A stretch of DNA of 64,000 nucleotides from Dendrolimus kikuchii (GCA_019925095.2 CM034408.1:4961001-5025000); one strand, 5' to 3'. Counted from the first letter of the stretch, positions 33,464 through 45,502 are shown. The notes: generated by a model not told the origin, from the sequence alone. Numbers and translations are program-made.

Positions 33464-33745
33464 GTGGTAGCGTAATGTCTAGCGCACATGTCCCAAACTC
33501 AAAGGGTTCGGGTTCTAGCCGGAACGCATGTACGATTTTGGCAGTTATCTGACCTGATGTGCATATTGTTACAATTATCACATGAGGTGAAGGAAAACAT
33601 CGTGGTTAAACCTGTACATCGAAATAACCGATGTGTCAAACCTACCAAGCCGCCTTGGACAAGCGTCGTGGATATACTACCATTCTCCTGAGGAGGAGGC
33701 CCGAGCTCAGCAGCGGGACTTTATGGGCTGTTACTATTGCTAAGT
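33464..33745 (+). mobile_element. tRNA-derived SINE
   Basis: Head GTGGTAGCGTAATGTCTAGC and GGGTTCGGGTTCTAGCC, same body as 30244-30560. Confidence 0.76.
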
Positions 33746-33772
33746 TATTATTACTATTATTATTACTAATAG

Positions 33773-34305
33773 GGGAATAGTGTGAATGGAGCGTTAGGTA
33801 AACTTCTAGGCGTTAAGAACCTCAGCCAGAAGGCCCAGCTTGCCATACACAACGTGGTGCTGGTACCTACGCTCACGTATGGAAGTGAGAGTTGGGTATA
33901 GAAGAGAGAGCATGAAAGTAGAGTAAACGCGGTCGAGATGGGAGCACTGCGCAAAATCTGCGGAGTGACGCTCGCGGACCGCGTTCGTAATACCGAAGTA
34001 AGAAAGAGAGTTGGTCTGAAAGAGAGTGTCGGGGTGAAGGTAAGGAAAGGACTGCTCCGGTGGTTCGGGCATGTGGAAAGAATGCATGATGAAAGAATGA
34101 CAAAACAGATATACAATGCAAAAGTGGATGGATGCAGAAGTCGTGGAAGGCCACGACACACCTTCCATGATCAAATTGATCGTATACTAGCAGAAGGTGA
34201 TGTTAGGAGCCTTAAGAACAGACGAGCTTGCATGACAAGAGCTATGAATGTCAAAGAAGCAACCCCGCAAGGGAACTGGCGTGAAGCTATGTATGTATGT
34301 ATTAT
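33773..34305 (+). pseudogene. RTE-family LINE fragment
   Basis: Encodes LGVKNLSQKAQLAIH, LTYGSESWV followed by a stop (TAG for TGG), then an open stretch to VKEA. An internal deletion then joins directly to the terminal CCCCGCAAGGGAACTGGCG. ATGT tail. Flanked by TATTATTAC-like duplications. Confidence 0.85.
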
Positions 34306-34315
34306 TACGAAGTTT

Positions 34316-34348
34316 GTAGGCTTCTTTAAGGTTCTTAAAGAAGCCTAC
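34316..34348. repeat. Perfect hairpin, 15-bp stem
   Basis: GTAGGCTTCTTTAAG, 3-base loop GTT, then the exact complement. It lies 10 bases past the preceding RTE copy. Confidence 0.85.
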
Positions 34349-34394
34349 GAATTGACTCTAATTCAATATTAATAACATAGTTATTGTTTAAATA

Positions 34395-34680
34395 GGGTTT
34401 TATCCATCCGTGCAAGAACGGAAAAAGAACACAATTTCCTGCGGCCAGGCGGCCTGTTGTAAGTATTTTGTCCGTCTGGATAGCTACCACTCCTGGTCTA
34501 GAGTATGCCGCCATAAAAACCTTGAGTTGTGTTCCGGTATTAGTGACCAGGTTCCAGTGTCCCTTTAGATAGCGGCAGCACATCAGTAGCGCCTTTGGTG
34601 TTACAAATGTCTATAGGCGACGGTAACCGCTTTTCATTAGGTGGGCTATCTTCCAGTCTGCTGAGCTCGTGCAATAAAAA
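34395..34680 (+). mobile_element. Family S element, internally deleted
   Basis: Normal ends (ATCCGTGCAAGAACGG ... CAATAAAAA). About 30 bp around the GGCGAC/GGTGGTAGGGC segment is missing. Confidence 0.78.
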
Positions 34681-35354
34681 ACAAACGCGTACGTCTCGAG
34701 ACGCCCGACAGAAGTGATAACTTAAACTAATCTAAGTTGAACTATTTAATAATGAAATTGTTTAACTTGAGAATAGCTTAGGTTATTACTTAAATTTTAT
34801 GTATAATTAATATGATAATGTAAGGAAAGGTTATTTATTAATAAAATGTTTTATTGATTATAAAATATATTTTATTCTTAGTTATAATTCTTGAATATGT
34901 ATGTATGTACATTATATGTACATTATTAGTATTATTATTTAATCTAATTACCGAAATACGGCTAGCGCTGTGGGTTAGAGTGAGAGAGAAGGAGTCTGCC
35001 TACCGCCGCCGTATGCGTGAGAGAAAGGGAAGCCAGACAGACTGGTGCCGTAACGCGTTACGTAACAAAGCGGTTTACCCTCCCATAAGAAGTTATCACT
35101 TAAAAAATGAATTTAAAAAATCACTTTGTGATAATGTCAAAATGAGTAAGATTTGACGGAATCTTAGACCCATTTTTGTTTACTTCAAATATGTACACAG
35201 TCATAACAATTAAACCAGTACGTAGTCTGGCCAGTTTTTTGGTATTTTATTATTTTCTTTTAATGAAAACCATTTTATTTCAAAATTATTATTAGTATGA
35301 ATTCGATAATTTATGCTCTATAGTCTATGCATTAGATTACAGAACTTCACTGTT
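34681..35354. other. Spacer with an unexplained open frame
   Basis: A 100-codon plus frame ends at 35156. Its last ~60 residues are Arg/Lys-rich (YRRRMRERKGSQTDW). I recognise no family and consider coding unlikely. Confidence 0.3.
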
Positions 35355-35690
35355 AGGTTTTTTTTGGCGGAAACTGAAAGGAGATGCTGTGCTGTGCAGT
35401 TTTATTTTCTAGAAATGTGTAAAATTACTCTAAAATGAACAATAGTTGTAGGATATTGATAGCTTTTGAGTAGTAATTATGTGTTTTGTGAGAAATGTGA
35501 ACTGTATAGTCAAATGTGGCCTTTTGAGTTGTCACAAGAACTCCGTTGAATGGCACTAGTTGATTACCTACAGCTCAGCTGTGCTACACATAGGCTTAAG
35601 AAAATGAATAAACTATATTGTGAACTAAGATCTGGCTTAAAGACCTAACTGCCAAGCCATAAAGCTAAATAAATAAATAACTTCACTGTT
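35355..35690 (+). mobile_element. LINE 3' UTR fragment with AAAT tail
   Basis: Ends AAGCTAAATAAATAAATAA. The same sequence lies inverted at 63277-63600. Phrases such as CATAGGCTTAAGAAAATGAA are shared. Confidence 0.65.
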
Positions 35691-35794
35691 ACGAGTACGT
35701 CGCCTGAAACAAATGACATTTGTAGCATGTAAAATTTACTGTTAAGAAATTCATAATATACAGCGCCTTCTTTTAGTAGTTTACAACGCCGAAA

Positions 35795-36030
35795 ATGCTC
35801 CGTCAGCCGTTCCACCTGTAGACCGCGGTCGTTGTGGTCGTGGCGAAAACGTCCCTAATAATATCATCATTTTCAATCAAACAACGCTCATAAATACCCA
35901 TATCAAGAGGTGAGTCAAATAACCGTTCCACTTGGGTTTACGATTGTAACGCCTGCAAGCGAGTGGAACGGGAAAATCGCGGTCGTGAACGTGGTCGTTG
36001 TGAGTCTCTAATGGAACGTAGTCTTGATAG
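35795..36030 (-). mobile_element. R1-like LINE 3' UTR fragment
   Basis: CCACTTGGGTTTACGATTGT and GGTCGTTGTGAGTCTCTAAT match the noncoding end of the R1-like copy at 15.49-15.66 kb. An extra partial copy of the GGTCGTTGTGG phrase occurs near 35830. Confidence 0.6.
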
Positions 36031-36088
36031 GCGAACAACCGTCAAAACTAAATTGTTGGAAAAAGTATAGGTATTTGTTTTATGATAT

Positions 36089-36577
36089 TGTTACGACCTA
36101 GACGCCGACAAAGACAAATTCACACCTGCATACCTGTAGAAATACATTTTATTACCTTTCGGCAATTGGAATTCTTTTGTTTACTATGTGTTTAAAATTT
36201 GTGATTAGAAAACAGCCCATTGTGTATTGTAATCTTTTATAGCAGTCATTAGCCAGGTGTGTCAGATTTAAAGTACAGACTGATTCTAGGAAATTCGGTC
36301 CACGCGGCCGGGCAGACATATTGCGTCTGTGCAGTATAAAGCAATGCCTCAATTGAGGGACGAGGCAGTCGAGCGATAACCACGAGCAAAGCAAGGCTTG
36401 TGTACATTCGGTAATCTATTTAGTGACGGACTTTGCGTGTGTTATTGAATCGTGCATTACGTTTACACTGGTTGCGTTCAGTTATATTTATACCTATGTT
36501 ATACGTGTTTGTATAGTTCTAATAAACTCTGTAATAATTCCAACGGTATTGTAATTCGAGTCCTGCAACTCGTAACA
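36089..36577 (+). repeat. Solo LTR, family TGTTAC (489 bp)
   Basis: TGTTACGACC to CTCGTAACA, 4-bp duplication ATAT (36085-36088, 36578-36581), TATAAA near 36336, AATAAA near 36522. Confidence 0.9.
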
Positions 36578-37074
36578 ATATGTCCTTTTACTCACCGTCA
36601 TCCCGAACCAATTGTCTTTAAAAATAGATGGTTGATAGTTTGACAGTTTGAATAAATATAGGATAATTTTTGTCTCGTAAATAAAGATTTCACAGTGGAA
36701 ATACTTATTTGGAAATAGAGTTATTGGAAATGTGTTTCAGATATTAAATAAAGTAGAAATAGAAAATTATTAAGTATCCGTTCTAGATATTAAAAACGAA
36801 TTAAAGAAGTTATTTCTGTACTCAAAATATTGCCTCTGATAGCTGATAGATCTCATTTCCTAACCCTTTACTTCGAAAATGAAATTCGTGTTGGAATTTA
36901 TTTGCGTTGGATATTCTGCGAGTTGAAGATTCATTGACGTTTATTCACTGCGAGTAGGTCTCGTAATCTACTTCTGAAGGGCATTCTTGAATTTTTCAAG
37001 ATGTCATATCACATTATTCACGTGTCGAAAGATTATCGATCCTTTTTTTTATCTAAAATGACTGTAATTGACAA
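36578..37074. other. Spacer, nothing recognised
   Basis: No gene seen. Confidence 0.4.
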
Positions 37075-37265
37075 TAATAAAACTACGTTTTCACGGTTTT
37101 AAGCGCTTTAATTTATTTGATTTTGGTTATTCCGACGTTTCGGCCACTTTTTAGTGGCCGTCATCACGGGAGATCACGGCCACTGAAAAGTGCCCGAAAC
37201 GTCTGAAACCGTGAAAACGTAGTTTTTTATGTATACAAGTCGCGAAAACTTAAGAAAATATTATG
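37075..37265. repeat. Penelope-like inverted terminal repeats without interior
   Basis: AAAACTACGTTTTCACGG to GTGGCCGTCATCACGG is followed almost directly by its inverted copy ending AAAACGTAGTTTT. All interior sequence is gone. Confidence 0.7.
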
Positions 37266-38158
37266 TAATTGACAAGCCTAACGAGACACTGTCATGAGGG
37301 TCGGGGCCTATATACCTCTCTACGTGTGTATTTCATTGAACTCCTAAACCGCTGTGCCGATTATGATGTAACTTTTTGCAATTCTAGGAAATTTTCTCTA
37401 GTTTTATATTGTAATAGATATTTTTTTATCATAAAATGACTCAGAAAGGAGATATTGTCCAAAAACTGCTATTAGGCGCCATTTTTCCAAAATGGCGGCG
37501 AGACCAGCAAAGGTACGAGGTGGCAAAGTTGAAATACAGAAAGAGAACATCGAAATTTATAAAATTATCCATTCTCAAAACTCCAGATAATCCCTTTTTG
37601 TCGAACCAAATAACTGTACTATAAACTGAAAATATAATTATATAATTATGTTTAAAATACAACGTCAGTCTGCTGTCATCAAGCCTAAATCTTTTCAAAA
37701 TGCTATAACCTTATAATTACATTACCCTCTTTCGCCCTATGTTTACCCATTTCGGGCTTTTCCTTGATCCTTCAAATTGCTCCAGAAATCGCATAAAACG
37801 ACTTAAGGTACTCAAAGACGTCAGCAAATGTTTGGGACTCTCTTTAGCAGACTAAGCCTTTAAAAGCTTTCAAAAGTATGTATTTACTTGACGGCCTTTC
37901 AAGAACGTTTAATGTTAAACTAAACTAATAAGTAAAAAATATCTCACATTAAGGGTCTTAAGAGTTTTGTTTTTGGCCAAAGAGGAAAAATACAAAAAGG
38001 ATGTGAGGTAAATTATTTAAATCACGATTAAAAAAGTAATAACAAGAAAAAGCTGCTACAGTGTAACTGAGTTCCTTAATGATAAGATTTAAATATAAGT
38101 GATAAGTTAGAATATTAAGTGTTTAAATATATTTATAATATTTGTACCATATAAATAT
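37266..38158. other. Spacer, nothing recognised
   Basis: Opposed short ORFs of 62 and 85 codons near 37.44-37.70 kb overlap on both strands with no recognisable motif. Confidence 0.4.
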
Positions 38159-38659
38159 TGTTACATGCCGTCAAAGGAATGCGCACATCTGCCTATCGTA
38201 AAACGCAGTATATTACCTTTCCCGCATTCTGATTTCTTTTGTTAATTTGTGTTTAGAATTTGTAATTAAGAAAAACATGCTATTGTTTTTCTACTTGTTT
38301 CATGACCATCATTAGTGTCCAACTAATCCTTATTGTTTTCGACTTTGTTGGCCGTTCACAGGTGTGCAAATTACATTTTCGTGGAAGAACCGGCCCACGC
38401 AGTCGATTGTGTATTGTACAGTTTACTATAAAACAATGCCCGAACGGAGGGGTGAGCAGTCGAGCGAGGATTACGATACTAGTAAGACGTACATTCGGCA
38501 AGCGATATAGTGACGGACTCTGCGCGTGTTATTGAATCGTGCACTTTGTACTAGTAGAGTCTAGTTATATTTGTACCTATGTTATACGTGTTTGTATAGT
38601 TCTAATAAATTCTATAGTAATTCCAACGGCATTTTAATTCGAGTCCCACACTCGTAACA
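38159..38659 (+). repeat. Solo LTR, family TGTTAC (501 bp)
   Basis: TGTTACATGCC to CTCGTAACA, duplication ATAT (38155-38158, 38660-38663), AATAAA near 38605. Confidence 0.9.
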
Positions 38660-38814
38660 ATATCATTAGAAACAGATCTAAATTTAAATTGGGCGTCATT
38701 TAGTATTTGTTAAATTTAAGGCTATATAGGCATAATTTTAAGATTAAAATATTAGTGATAATAATTAAAACCAAATAAGTACCTATGTACCTTTATAAGT
38801 AAAAAAAAAAATTG

Positions 38815-38915
38815 TACGCCCAACCGGCAAAACACATGTGCTCAGTATATAACAACAAGACCTACTGTATAAACATGTTTTAATGCAATAAATTATTTTG
38901 ATTTGATTTGATTTG
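38815..38915 (+). mobile_element. LINE 3' end with TTGAT-type tail
   Basis: CAATAAATTATTTTGATTTG followed by ATTTG repeats is a common tail of CR1/Jockey-type LINEs in Lepidoptera. Confidence 0.55.
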
Positions 38916-39076
38916 AGGTAATGCTGATCTTAGAAGGATCAACTAAACTGACTCAAATTGGTTGAAATGCGCTGAAAGTATACGGTGGTATCCAATGACA
39001 TTAAATGATTCAAATTTACGTTTTTTTATTCATAACTAACTGTTATCCTCGACTTCGACCCTAATTTTAAAAGTAG

Positions 39077-39355
39077 TGTTACGAGTTTAGCGGGACTCTA
39101 ATTAAAATGCCGTTGGAATTATTATACAGTTTATTAGAAGTATACAAACACGTATAACACAGGTACAAATATAACCGCACACAACAAATCCAAACGTAAT
39201 GCAGAAGGTCGTAATTCAATAAAACGCACAAAGTCCGTCACTAATAGATTACCGAATATACATACGTCTCGCCTGGATCGTGGTTCTTGCTCGACTGCCT
39301 TCCTCTCTCCATCAGGCCGTCCTTTTATGCTCCACAAATGCAAATGTATGTTCGC
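39077..39355 (-). repeat. Solo LTR, family TGTTAC, truncated
   Basis: Left end TGTTACGAG with AATTAAAATGCCGTTGG. It stops after about 280 bp, before the distal end of the family. Confidence 0.78.
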
Positions 39356-39621
39356 CCGGCAACAGACTTCAAGTTAAAACTTTGTTGCGATTCGTTTTTC
39401 AACTTGTCCGTTGACGTTTCACTTCTACTATGTGTCCCAGCACACATTTTGATTTTTTTATTGGACTTGACTTTATGTTGTTGGTCCGCAGACCCCACGG
39501 GGTCTTTTACCGGGGTTTTCGGGGCGAGCGCCTTCGCCTGGCGGAGGCGCTCCAGCCGGGGGGTTATGCGTGTTGTGCATTCTACACCCGCTTATATTAA
39601 CCCGTGTTCGAAATAGAACCT
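39356..39621. other. GC-rich segment with hairpins, unassigned
   Basis: GACCCCACGGGGTC (palindrome, near 39491) and GAGCGCC ... GGCGCTC (near 39526-39552) could fold. Possibly the 3' UTR of an unknown LINE. Confidence 0.3.
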
Positions 39622-39785
39622 TCATGTTTGTGCCATAGTGTTTAATCATTTTGACATTTATAATTTTAGCGTTGAATTCGAAATATAGAAATGAAAAATA
39701 ACACGTATTTTTTTCTCTTCATAAAATTATATGTTAATATTAATAAATCATAGCTTCGATAGGTATTGCCAATCGATTTTTTAAA

Positions 39786-40042
39786 ATGGCGACCGTAGGA
39801 ATAAATTCAAATAATAAGCAAAGATCCGTTTTGCGGGATTATTTTCAAAGAATGCCAACTGTTTAGAAGAGCTTCTAAAGAGGCAGCAAACGGACTTCAT
39901 AGAAATAAAATCTGCAAAGAGGCAGTTAAAGCAATATCGTGAAGCTATACAAATAATTGACGGAAAGATAAAGGATATAATTACATTTAGCCCGGATATT
40001 TCGGAAGACCAACTGGGGAAAGTATTGGAAGAAATTGTTTAA
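39786..40042 (+). pseudogene. Small broken ORF with coiled-coil-like tail
   Basis: An ATG in good context (AAAATGG, 39786) reads MATVGINSNNKQRSVLRDYF to a stop at 39864. The -1 frame continues open from about 39817 to TAA at 40040-40042 with NCLEELLKRQQTDFIEIKSA and a segment ending GKVLEEIV. The charged heptad-like pattern suggests an alpha-helical protein of about 85 residues, broken by a 1-base deletion near 39855. I do not recognise the family; a retrocopy or a small host gene are both possible. Its upstream 160 bp recurs at 40.17-40.97 kb. Confidence 0.4.
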
Positions 40043-40221
40043 TTGTCGAGCAAGTTTGCATTGCATATTTTATAACAATCAACAATTTTATTTCTTTTAG
40101 TGTTAGGTAGATGTTCGGAATGAGTCTTTTTCATTTAGCGTTAGGAGGATGTTTGTAATCGAACCTCTATCTTTGTACCATAGTATCTTATAGTTTGACA
40201 TTTGTAATTATCGTTGGATTC

Positions 40222-40878
40222 ATACATACATACATAACTTCACGCCAGTTCCCCTGCGGGGTAGGCACGAACAACAAAGCGCCATTTAGGCTTATTCTTA
40301 CACACCTCACTTGCTTCTTTGACATTCATCACTCTTGTCATGCACGCTCGTCTGTTCTTAAGGCTCCTGACATCACCTTCTTTTTTTATTTTTTTTTATT
40401 GCAGGAGTTCAGCTGACAGGCAGACGGCCCACTGGATGGAAAGCGGTTACCATCGCCTATAGACATTTGCAACACCAAAGGTGCTACAAATGCGCTGCTG
40501 CTCTCTTAAGGGAGACTGGAACCTGGTCACTAATGCCGGAACACAACTCAAAGTTGTTATGGCGGCATGCTCTAGACCAGGGGTGGTAGCCATCCAGTCG
40601 GGAAAACGCCCTACCACCTAGCTGTGGGTTGTTTAGTCGCCTCTTACGACAGGCCGCCTGGCCGCAGGAAATTGTATTCTTTCTCCGTTCCTGCACGGAT
40701 AAAACTTCTGCTAGTACACGAAGAATTTGCTCATGGAAGGTGTGTCGTAACCTTCCACGACTTCTGCATCCATCCACTTTTGCATTGTAGATCTGTTTAG
40801 TCATTCTTTCATCATGCATTCTTTTCACATGCCCGAACCACCGGAGCATTCCTTTCCTTACCTTCACCCCGACACTCT
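40222..40878 (-). pseudogene. RTE-family LINE fragment, itself interrupted
   Basis: Perfect 10-bp duplication CGTTGGATTC (40212-40221, 40879-40888). The minus-strand C-terminal coding region is cut by a family S element at 40381-40704. Confidence 0.87.
40381..40704 (-). mobile_element. Family S element nested in the RTE copy
   Basis: T-rich left end, full-length body to GCACGGATAAAA. Short duplication CTTCT on each side. The order of events is upstream duplication, then RTE, then S. Confidence 0.85.
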
Positions 40879-40975
40879 CGTTGGATTCGAAATATAGAAA
40901 TGTAAAATAAAACACGTATATTTTCTCTTCATAAAATTACATCTATTTTATCCAAGCCAATCGATTTTTAACAAC

Positions 40976-41396
40976 ATGCATGCTGGAAGGTACCCGATGT
41001 GCCTTACCCACCGGGTCCACTCGTCGAAGGAACCGCAAAACGTGAAGAAAGGATCAAGAGGAAGACGCGCCTGCCGCTGCAAAGCCTGCATAGTTTGTAG
41101 CTTGTCTGGTGTGGCGACCTATCCTCTAAGTCCTTTCCTTCTTACTTATTCCCGCTCTCCCCTGCGCTGTTTTTACCTACGTTTAGCACCTGGTACATGT
41201 AAATTGGTCGTTTGAACTAAACTAACAGATATGCATACACTTAAAGTTTATATTAACACTCCTTTACCCCATATATTTTATTTGTGAGAATATAGGCAAG
41301 GTCTGGGCAGTGGCGTAGCTTGCCTTAGACGGGCTCTGTATCAACATGTATTGGGGAGCCCAAAGGGAGAATAAAGTTTTTTATTAAAAAAAACTT
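40976..41396. other. Spacer with a 79-codon ORF
   Basis: The plus frame 40976-41215 contains RRACRCKACIVC, a Cys cluster, but resembles nothing I know. Coding status unknown. Confidence 0.3.
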
Positions 41397-41634
41397 GTAT
41401 ACTAATATATAAAGCTGTACAATTTGTTTGTTTGTTTAAACGCGCTAATCTCCGGAACTATTGGTCTGATTTGAAAAATTCTTCCAGTGTTGGATAGCCT
41501 ATTTATCGAGGAAGGCTATAGGCTATATATTATCACGCTAAGACCAATAGGAACGGAGCAGCAATGAAAAATGATTCAAAATCGGGGGTCTTTGAAAACA
41601 AATTCCACGCGGACGGCGTCGCGGGCACAGCTAG
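41397..41634 (+). mobile_element. Helitron-like element, short form
   Basis: ATACTAATATATAAAGCTG head, GGACGGCGTCGCGGGC end, CTAG at 41631-41634. Confidence 0.8.
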
Positions 41635-42417
41635 TGATCTTATATAATTAAAATAATTATATATTGATTATAAGTCATTCCTTATACTGAATACTCCTAG
41701 GAGCTAAGTTAGACAAACAATTCAAAACAAAGATATACTTTTCTTGTCCCATTTTTCGGCAAACTCATTTATTAAATCTTCCATAGCTGAAGGCGATTTC
41801 AGTTTTTCTAGATTTTCTGCCTCTATAGACAATAATGACTAGTCTGATAGCCGTTCCTTTTCGCGCAGTAGTTATACTCAAAAATGTTATTAATCTATAA
41901 AAGATTTTGGATAGCATTTTGCTTACACACTTTCGGGCCCTGTAGCCTGGGGGCCCCGTATCATTTTAACGGCTGATGCGGCGGTAGCTACGCCCCTGGG
42001 TCTGGGGACCTTGGGATCTTAGTCTATTAGTTTGCGATTACTTTTGAAGTCGGTTTCTTTTTTGCTAGATTTTTTTTTATAAAACATTGACAATGCCTTA
42101 TTTGCATCGAAATTGAAAGATGGGGGACTATCGCTAATTATCGGAAATAAGTTTTTGACGACTGCTTGCTGAGAAAGGACTATTTTTAGAGATGTGCCGA
42201 TTGTGACTAGCCGACTAGCCGATTAGGCGGTTGTAAAGAGGCCGACTAGTCGGCCAAGCCGATCACGGTTTCAGGGGTTTACGTGACGCTTCGTTTATAG
42301 CTGATTCGCGCGAAGTTGCAGCCACCACATCGGAACCTGTTCTGTTTACTTCGCATTGTTTCTTGTTTTTTACTTTTATACGGGTCTCAGGCCGGTGGTT
42401 TTGTGTAAAAAAAATAC
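41635..42417. other. Spacer with a GACTAG-rich patch
   Basis: Repeated GACTAGCCGACTAGCCGA-like phrases at 42208-42250 recur near 42960-43015, flanking the RTE copy at 42418. This is probably an older element split by that insertion. Confidence 0.45.
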
Positions 42418-42803
42418 ATACATACATACATAACTTCACGCCAGTTCCCTTGCGGGATAGGCACGAGCATCATAGCGTCATTCAGGCTTATTCTTACACA
42501 CCTCACTTGCTTCTTTGACATTCATAACTCTTGTCATGCACGCTCGTCTGTTCTTAAGGCTCCTGACATCACGTACTGCTAGTACACGATCAATTTGATC
42601 ATGGAAGGTGTGTCGTGCCTTCCACGACTTCTGCATCCATCCACTTTTGCATTGTATATCTGTTTAGTCATTCTTTCATCATGCATTCTTTCCACATGCC
42701 CGAACAACCGGAGCATTCCGTTCCTCACCTTCACACCGACACTCTCTTTCATACCAACTATCTTTCTTAGTTCGGTATTACGAACGCGGTCCGCGAGCGT
42801 TAT
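42418..42803 (-). pseudogene. RTE-family LINE 3' fragment
   Basis: ATAC-type tail at left, minus-strand C-terminal coding with small deletions, stops at GAACGCGGTCCGCGAGCG. Confidence 0.84.
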
Positions 42804-43439
42804 AATATTTAAAAAAATATTTAAAGATAATAGTGTTATTGGTCATTAAAGTGAAACAGCTGAATTAAAATTTAATCGTGTGAAAAAGAAAGTCTCGTGT
42901 ATGGATTACAATGTATTAGTAAATAAAGTATAGATTATAAACTACAAAGTATTTTGCCGAATAGTCGCCGATTAGGGTAGTGGCCAGATAGTCGGATTTA
43001 CCGACTAGTCGGCACAGCTCTCCTATTTTTTGCACTGATAAGATGTTTAAGACTTGTTGAGATATTGTCGATTGCCTTTTAACTTTTCTCACAAATAGCT
43101 TTCATTTAACATCACAGCAAAATGTCGACTATTGCAACGTCGGAAGCTTTCATTTGAAAGTAAGCTTTTGAGAAGATTGTAAATGTATTTTGAATATAGC
43201 CTTCTATTTTAACAAATTACAAAGGTACTTTTGAAATATCTAAAAAAAATTAATGATAAAAAGGAGAGCTGTCAAAAATAATAGAGTAGAAGACCTGTGT
43301 CAGACTTACTCAAAGGGCTACAATGAAAAATTGTTTTGTTTTTTGTAATTTATACTTTCGTTGTCGTTCCCTTTTTTTCAGAGAAAGCGAGGCTAGAATG
43401 GATTAGACATTTTATTTAATGTGTAAAAGTAATTTATAT
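42804..43439. other. Spacer; right half of the GACTAG-rich element
   Basis: GACTAGTCGGCACAGC near 43003 mirrors the 42.2-kb patch. No gene. Confidence 0.4.
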
Positions 43440-43690
43440 GTGGATTGGATTCCGACGTTTCGGCCACTTTTCATTAGCCGTGATCACGGAAGACAAAGAT
43501 GTCAAGTGTCAATGAGTATTGTTAAAGTTTATTTAGCCTACCGGCCTACCGCCAACTTGTTCATTTAAACTATTTAGTTTTAATTTGTTTATGGTTACAC
43601 ACTTCGTAACGTGATCACGGCTACTGAAAAGTTGCTGAAACGTCGAAATAATTCAAATCAAATAAATTATCGCGCTTAATTGTGTACTTT
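43440..43690. repeat. Penelope-like inverted terminal repeats
   Basis: CCGACGTTTCGGCCACTTTT at left and GGCTACTGAAAAGTTGCTGA at right surround a residual interior with a duplicated GCCTACCGGCCTACC. Confidence 0.7.
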
Positions 43691-43879
43691 TTAAGCACAT
43701 TCTTAGAAGCTATTAAGCTTACAAGTTGAGAATTTCATGGAATAGTGGGCATGTTGCTAGGAGGCCATTTCTATTTTACAATTAGGTCGGTCAGTCGGAA
43801 TTGAGTTAGTTAAGTTTCAGTACACAGTATACTTTCATTACGATATTCTGCTTTATGGTTGGGATTTGTTGCAATCAGT

Positions 43880-43971
43880 TTAGTTTGTAAGAACTGTTTG
43901 TAGTGTGACTTAAATGTGTGCATTTCTAATAAATATTGTGCTAATTCCAACGGCATTTTAAATTCGTAACA
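43880..43971 (+). repeat. Solo LTR, family TGTTAC, right end only
   Basis: AATAAA, CCAACGGCATTTTAAATTCG and terminal GTAACA. The left boundary is unclear. Confidence 0.6.
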
Positions 43972-45502
43972 GTATATAAAACTTTATTGTTGTCAGAGTT
44001 TCCAACACGTACTAACGATACCTACTCAATTCGAATGTGTATAGTGCATTTCAAAAAATTCAACCTTGATCATCATTTTCATAATTTGACTACATCAATG
44101 TGTAGCGGGCATGTATATATAATATTACATTTTTCAACAAAATTTCGTTAATGTAGACCCAGTAGAATCCAAAAAATATTTCTGTGATATACACAGACAA
44201 ACAAACCGACAGATTTGCGGATTTTATAACGTCTCCATTTTTTTCAAAATGGTTACCATTTTAGAAATAAACCAGTTTATATATAACTTTGCAACATTAG
44301 AATTAGAAAGTTTAACAATATCAAAACTTTTTATCCTTGAAAACGGTTTAGATCCAGCACGGAACGCTGCAAGGTACCTTCAACACTGAAGGTTAGCGTG
44401 TAAACTTGTTATTATTTTAATTTTCAGGTTACACTGCCTACACAATCACGAAAATCTAGATTATACGGAGTTGTCTGGGTTAAATTAGATTGCTTATTTA
44501 CGTACACCCCAACATTTCTGCAGTTTTCATCTTGGTTGAAATTCATATCATGAAAACTCAGGCACAAAATATACAGAATCATCACATCCTCTGACAATAA
44601 AAAGATATATAATCGTTTGTATATGTCTGCGCGTGTGGGTGGGTTGCGGTGTGAACCATAATACACTATATTCAAAATAGATGAGCCTCTCTGGAATAAA
44701 ATATTAAAATATAATTTACCCTGTCCGATAGATGGCGCTACAATTGGTATTATATTTCCATATATACGGTATTCCTGGCACGATGGCACTACAGACTACA
44801 ATCACTAATTCTATAAATTCGACTAGATGGTACTAATAAGTTATAACTTGTTTTAGTTTGGAAAAAAACTTATATATTATACTATAATTTATGCCAAAAG
44901 TAAAAAACGGTTCAAATAAAACTTCATCTAAAAGTATGCGAGATTCATCAAATATCAACATAAGCTTATGGTTTGATTTTTGCTCTTAAGATCTCGTCAG
45001 CGCGATGTGTTTATTCAACGATATTGCATAGCGCCATCTTCAGTGAAGTTAAGTGGATTAAATGGAAACTAATTATAATTTATGATGTTCCTGGACCACT
45101 TGATGGCGCTAGTTTCCGTACATTTTTTATTTTTCGATTATGTAGGGGAGATCCACGGGGATAGTGTGAACGTTTTAAATTATTTACTAAGCTAAGAAAT
45201 TATTGGTTGCCCATATAAGTTTGACTTTACAAACAAAACTATGAAAAGAATATTAACAACACAAAAAACAACGGAAAGACTTTTTCTGGGACTCAAGAAA
45301 ATTCACAAAATGAGGAGTGATACTATCAGGCATACAACAAAAGTATTCGATGCATTTTTTAAAATATTTTTTATTGCATGAATGAATGAATGAATGAATG
45401 AATGAAAACTATTTACTCGTATTGTTCACCATAACTTAAACCTAAACAATTTAATATGAAAACGTTTCCATAAGAAAAATGCACTAGTGTTATTTTTTTA
45501 TT
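43972..45502. other. Spacer with a short microsatellite
   Basis: Contains (GAAT)n at 45381-45411. A 121-codon minus ORF at 44.42-44.79 kb has no recognisable motif. Confidence 0.4.

Larger units (their letters stand above)
40168..40975. repeat. Second copy of the sequence upstream of the small ORF
   Basis: 40168-40221 plus 40889-40975 match 39622-39785, sharing TTCGAAATATAGAAATG and CCAATCGATTTTT. The RTE copy 40222-40878 splits it. What follows (ATGCATGCTGG at 40976) is unrelated to the first ORF. Confidence 0.7.

Noticed and set aside
37075..37265. Bacterial-type terminator or attenuator hairpin
   Set aside because: The sequence is eukaryotic and the hairpin is the inverted terminal repeat of a Penelope-like element.
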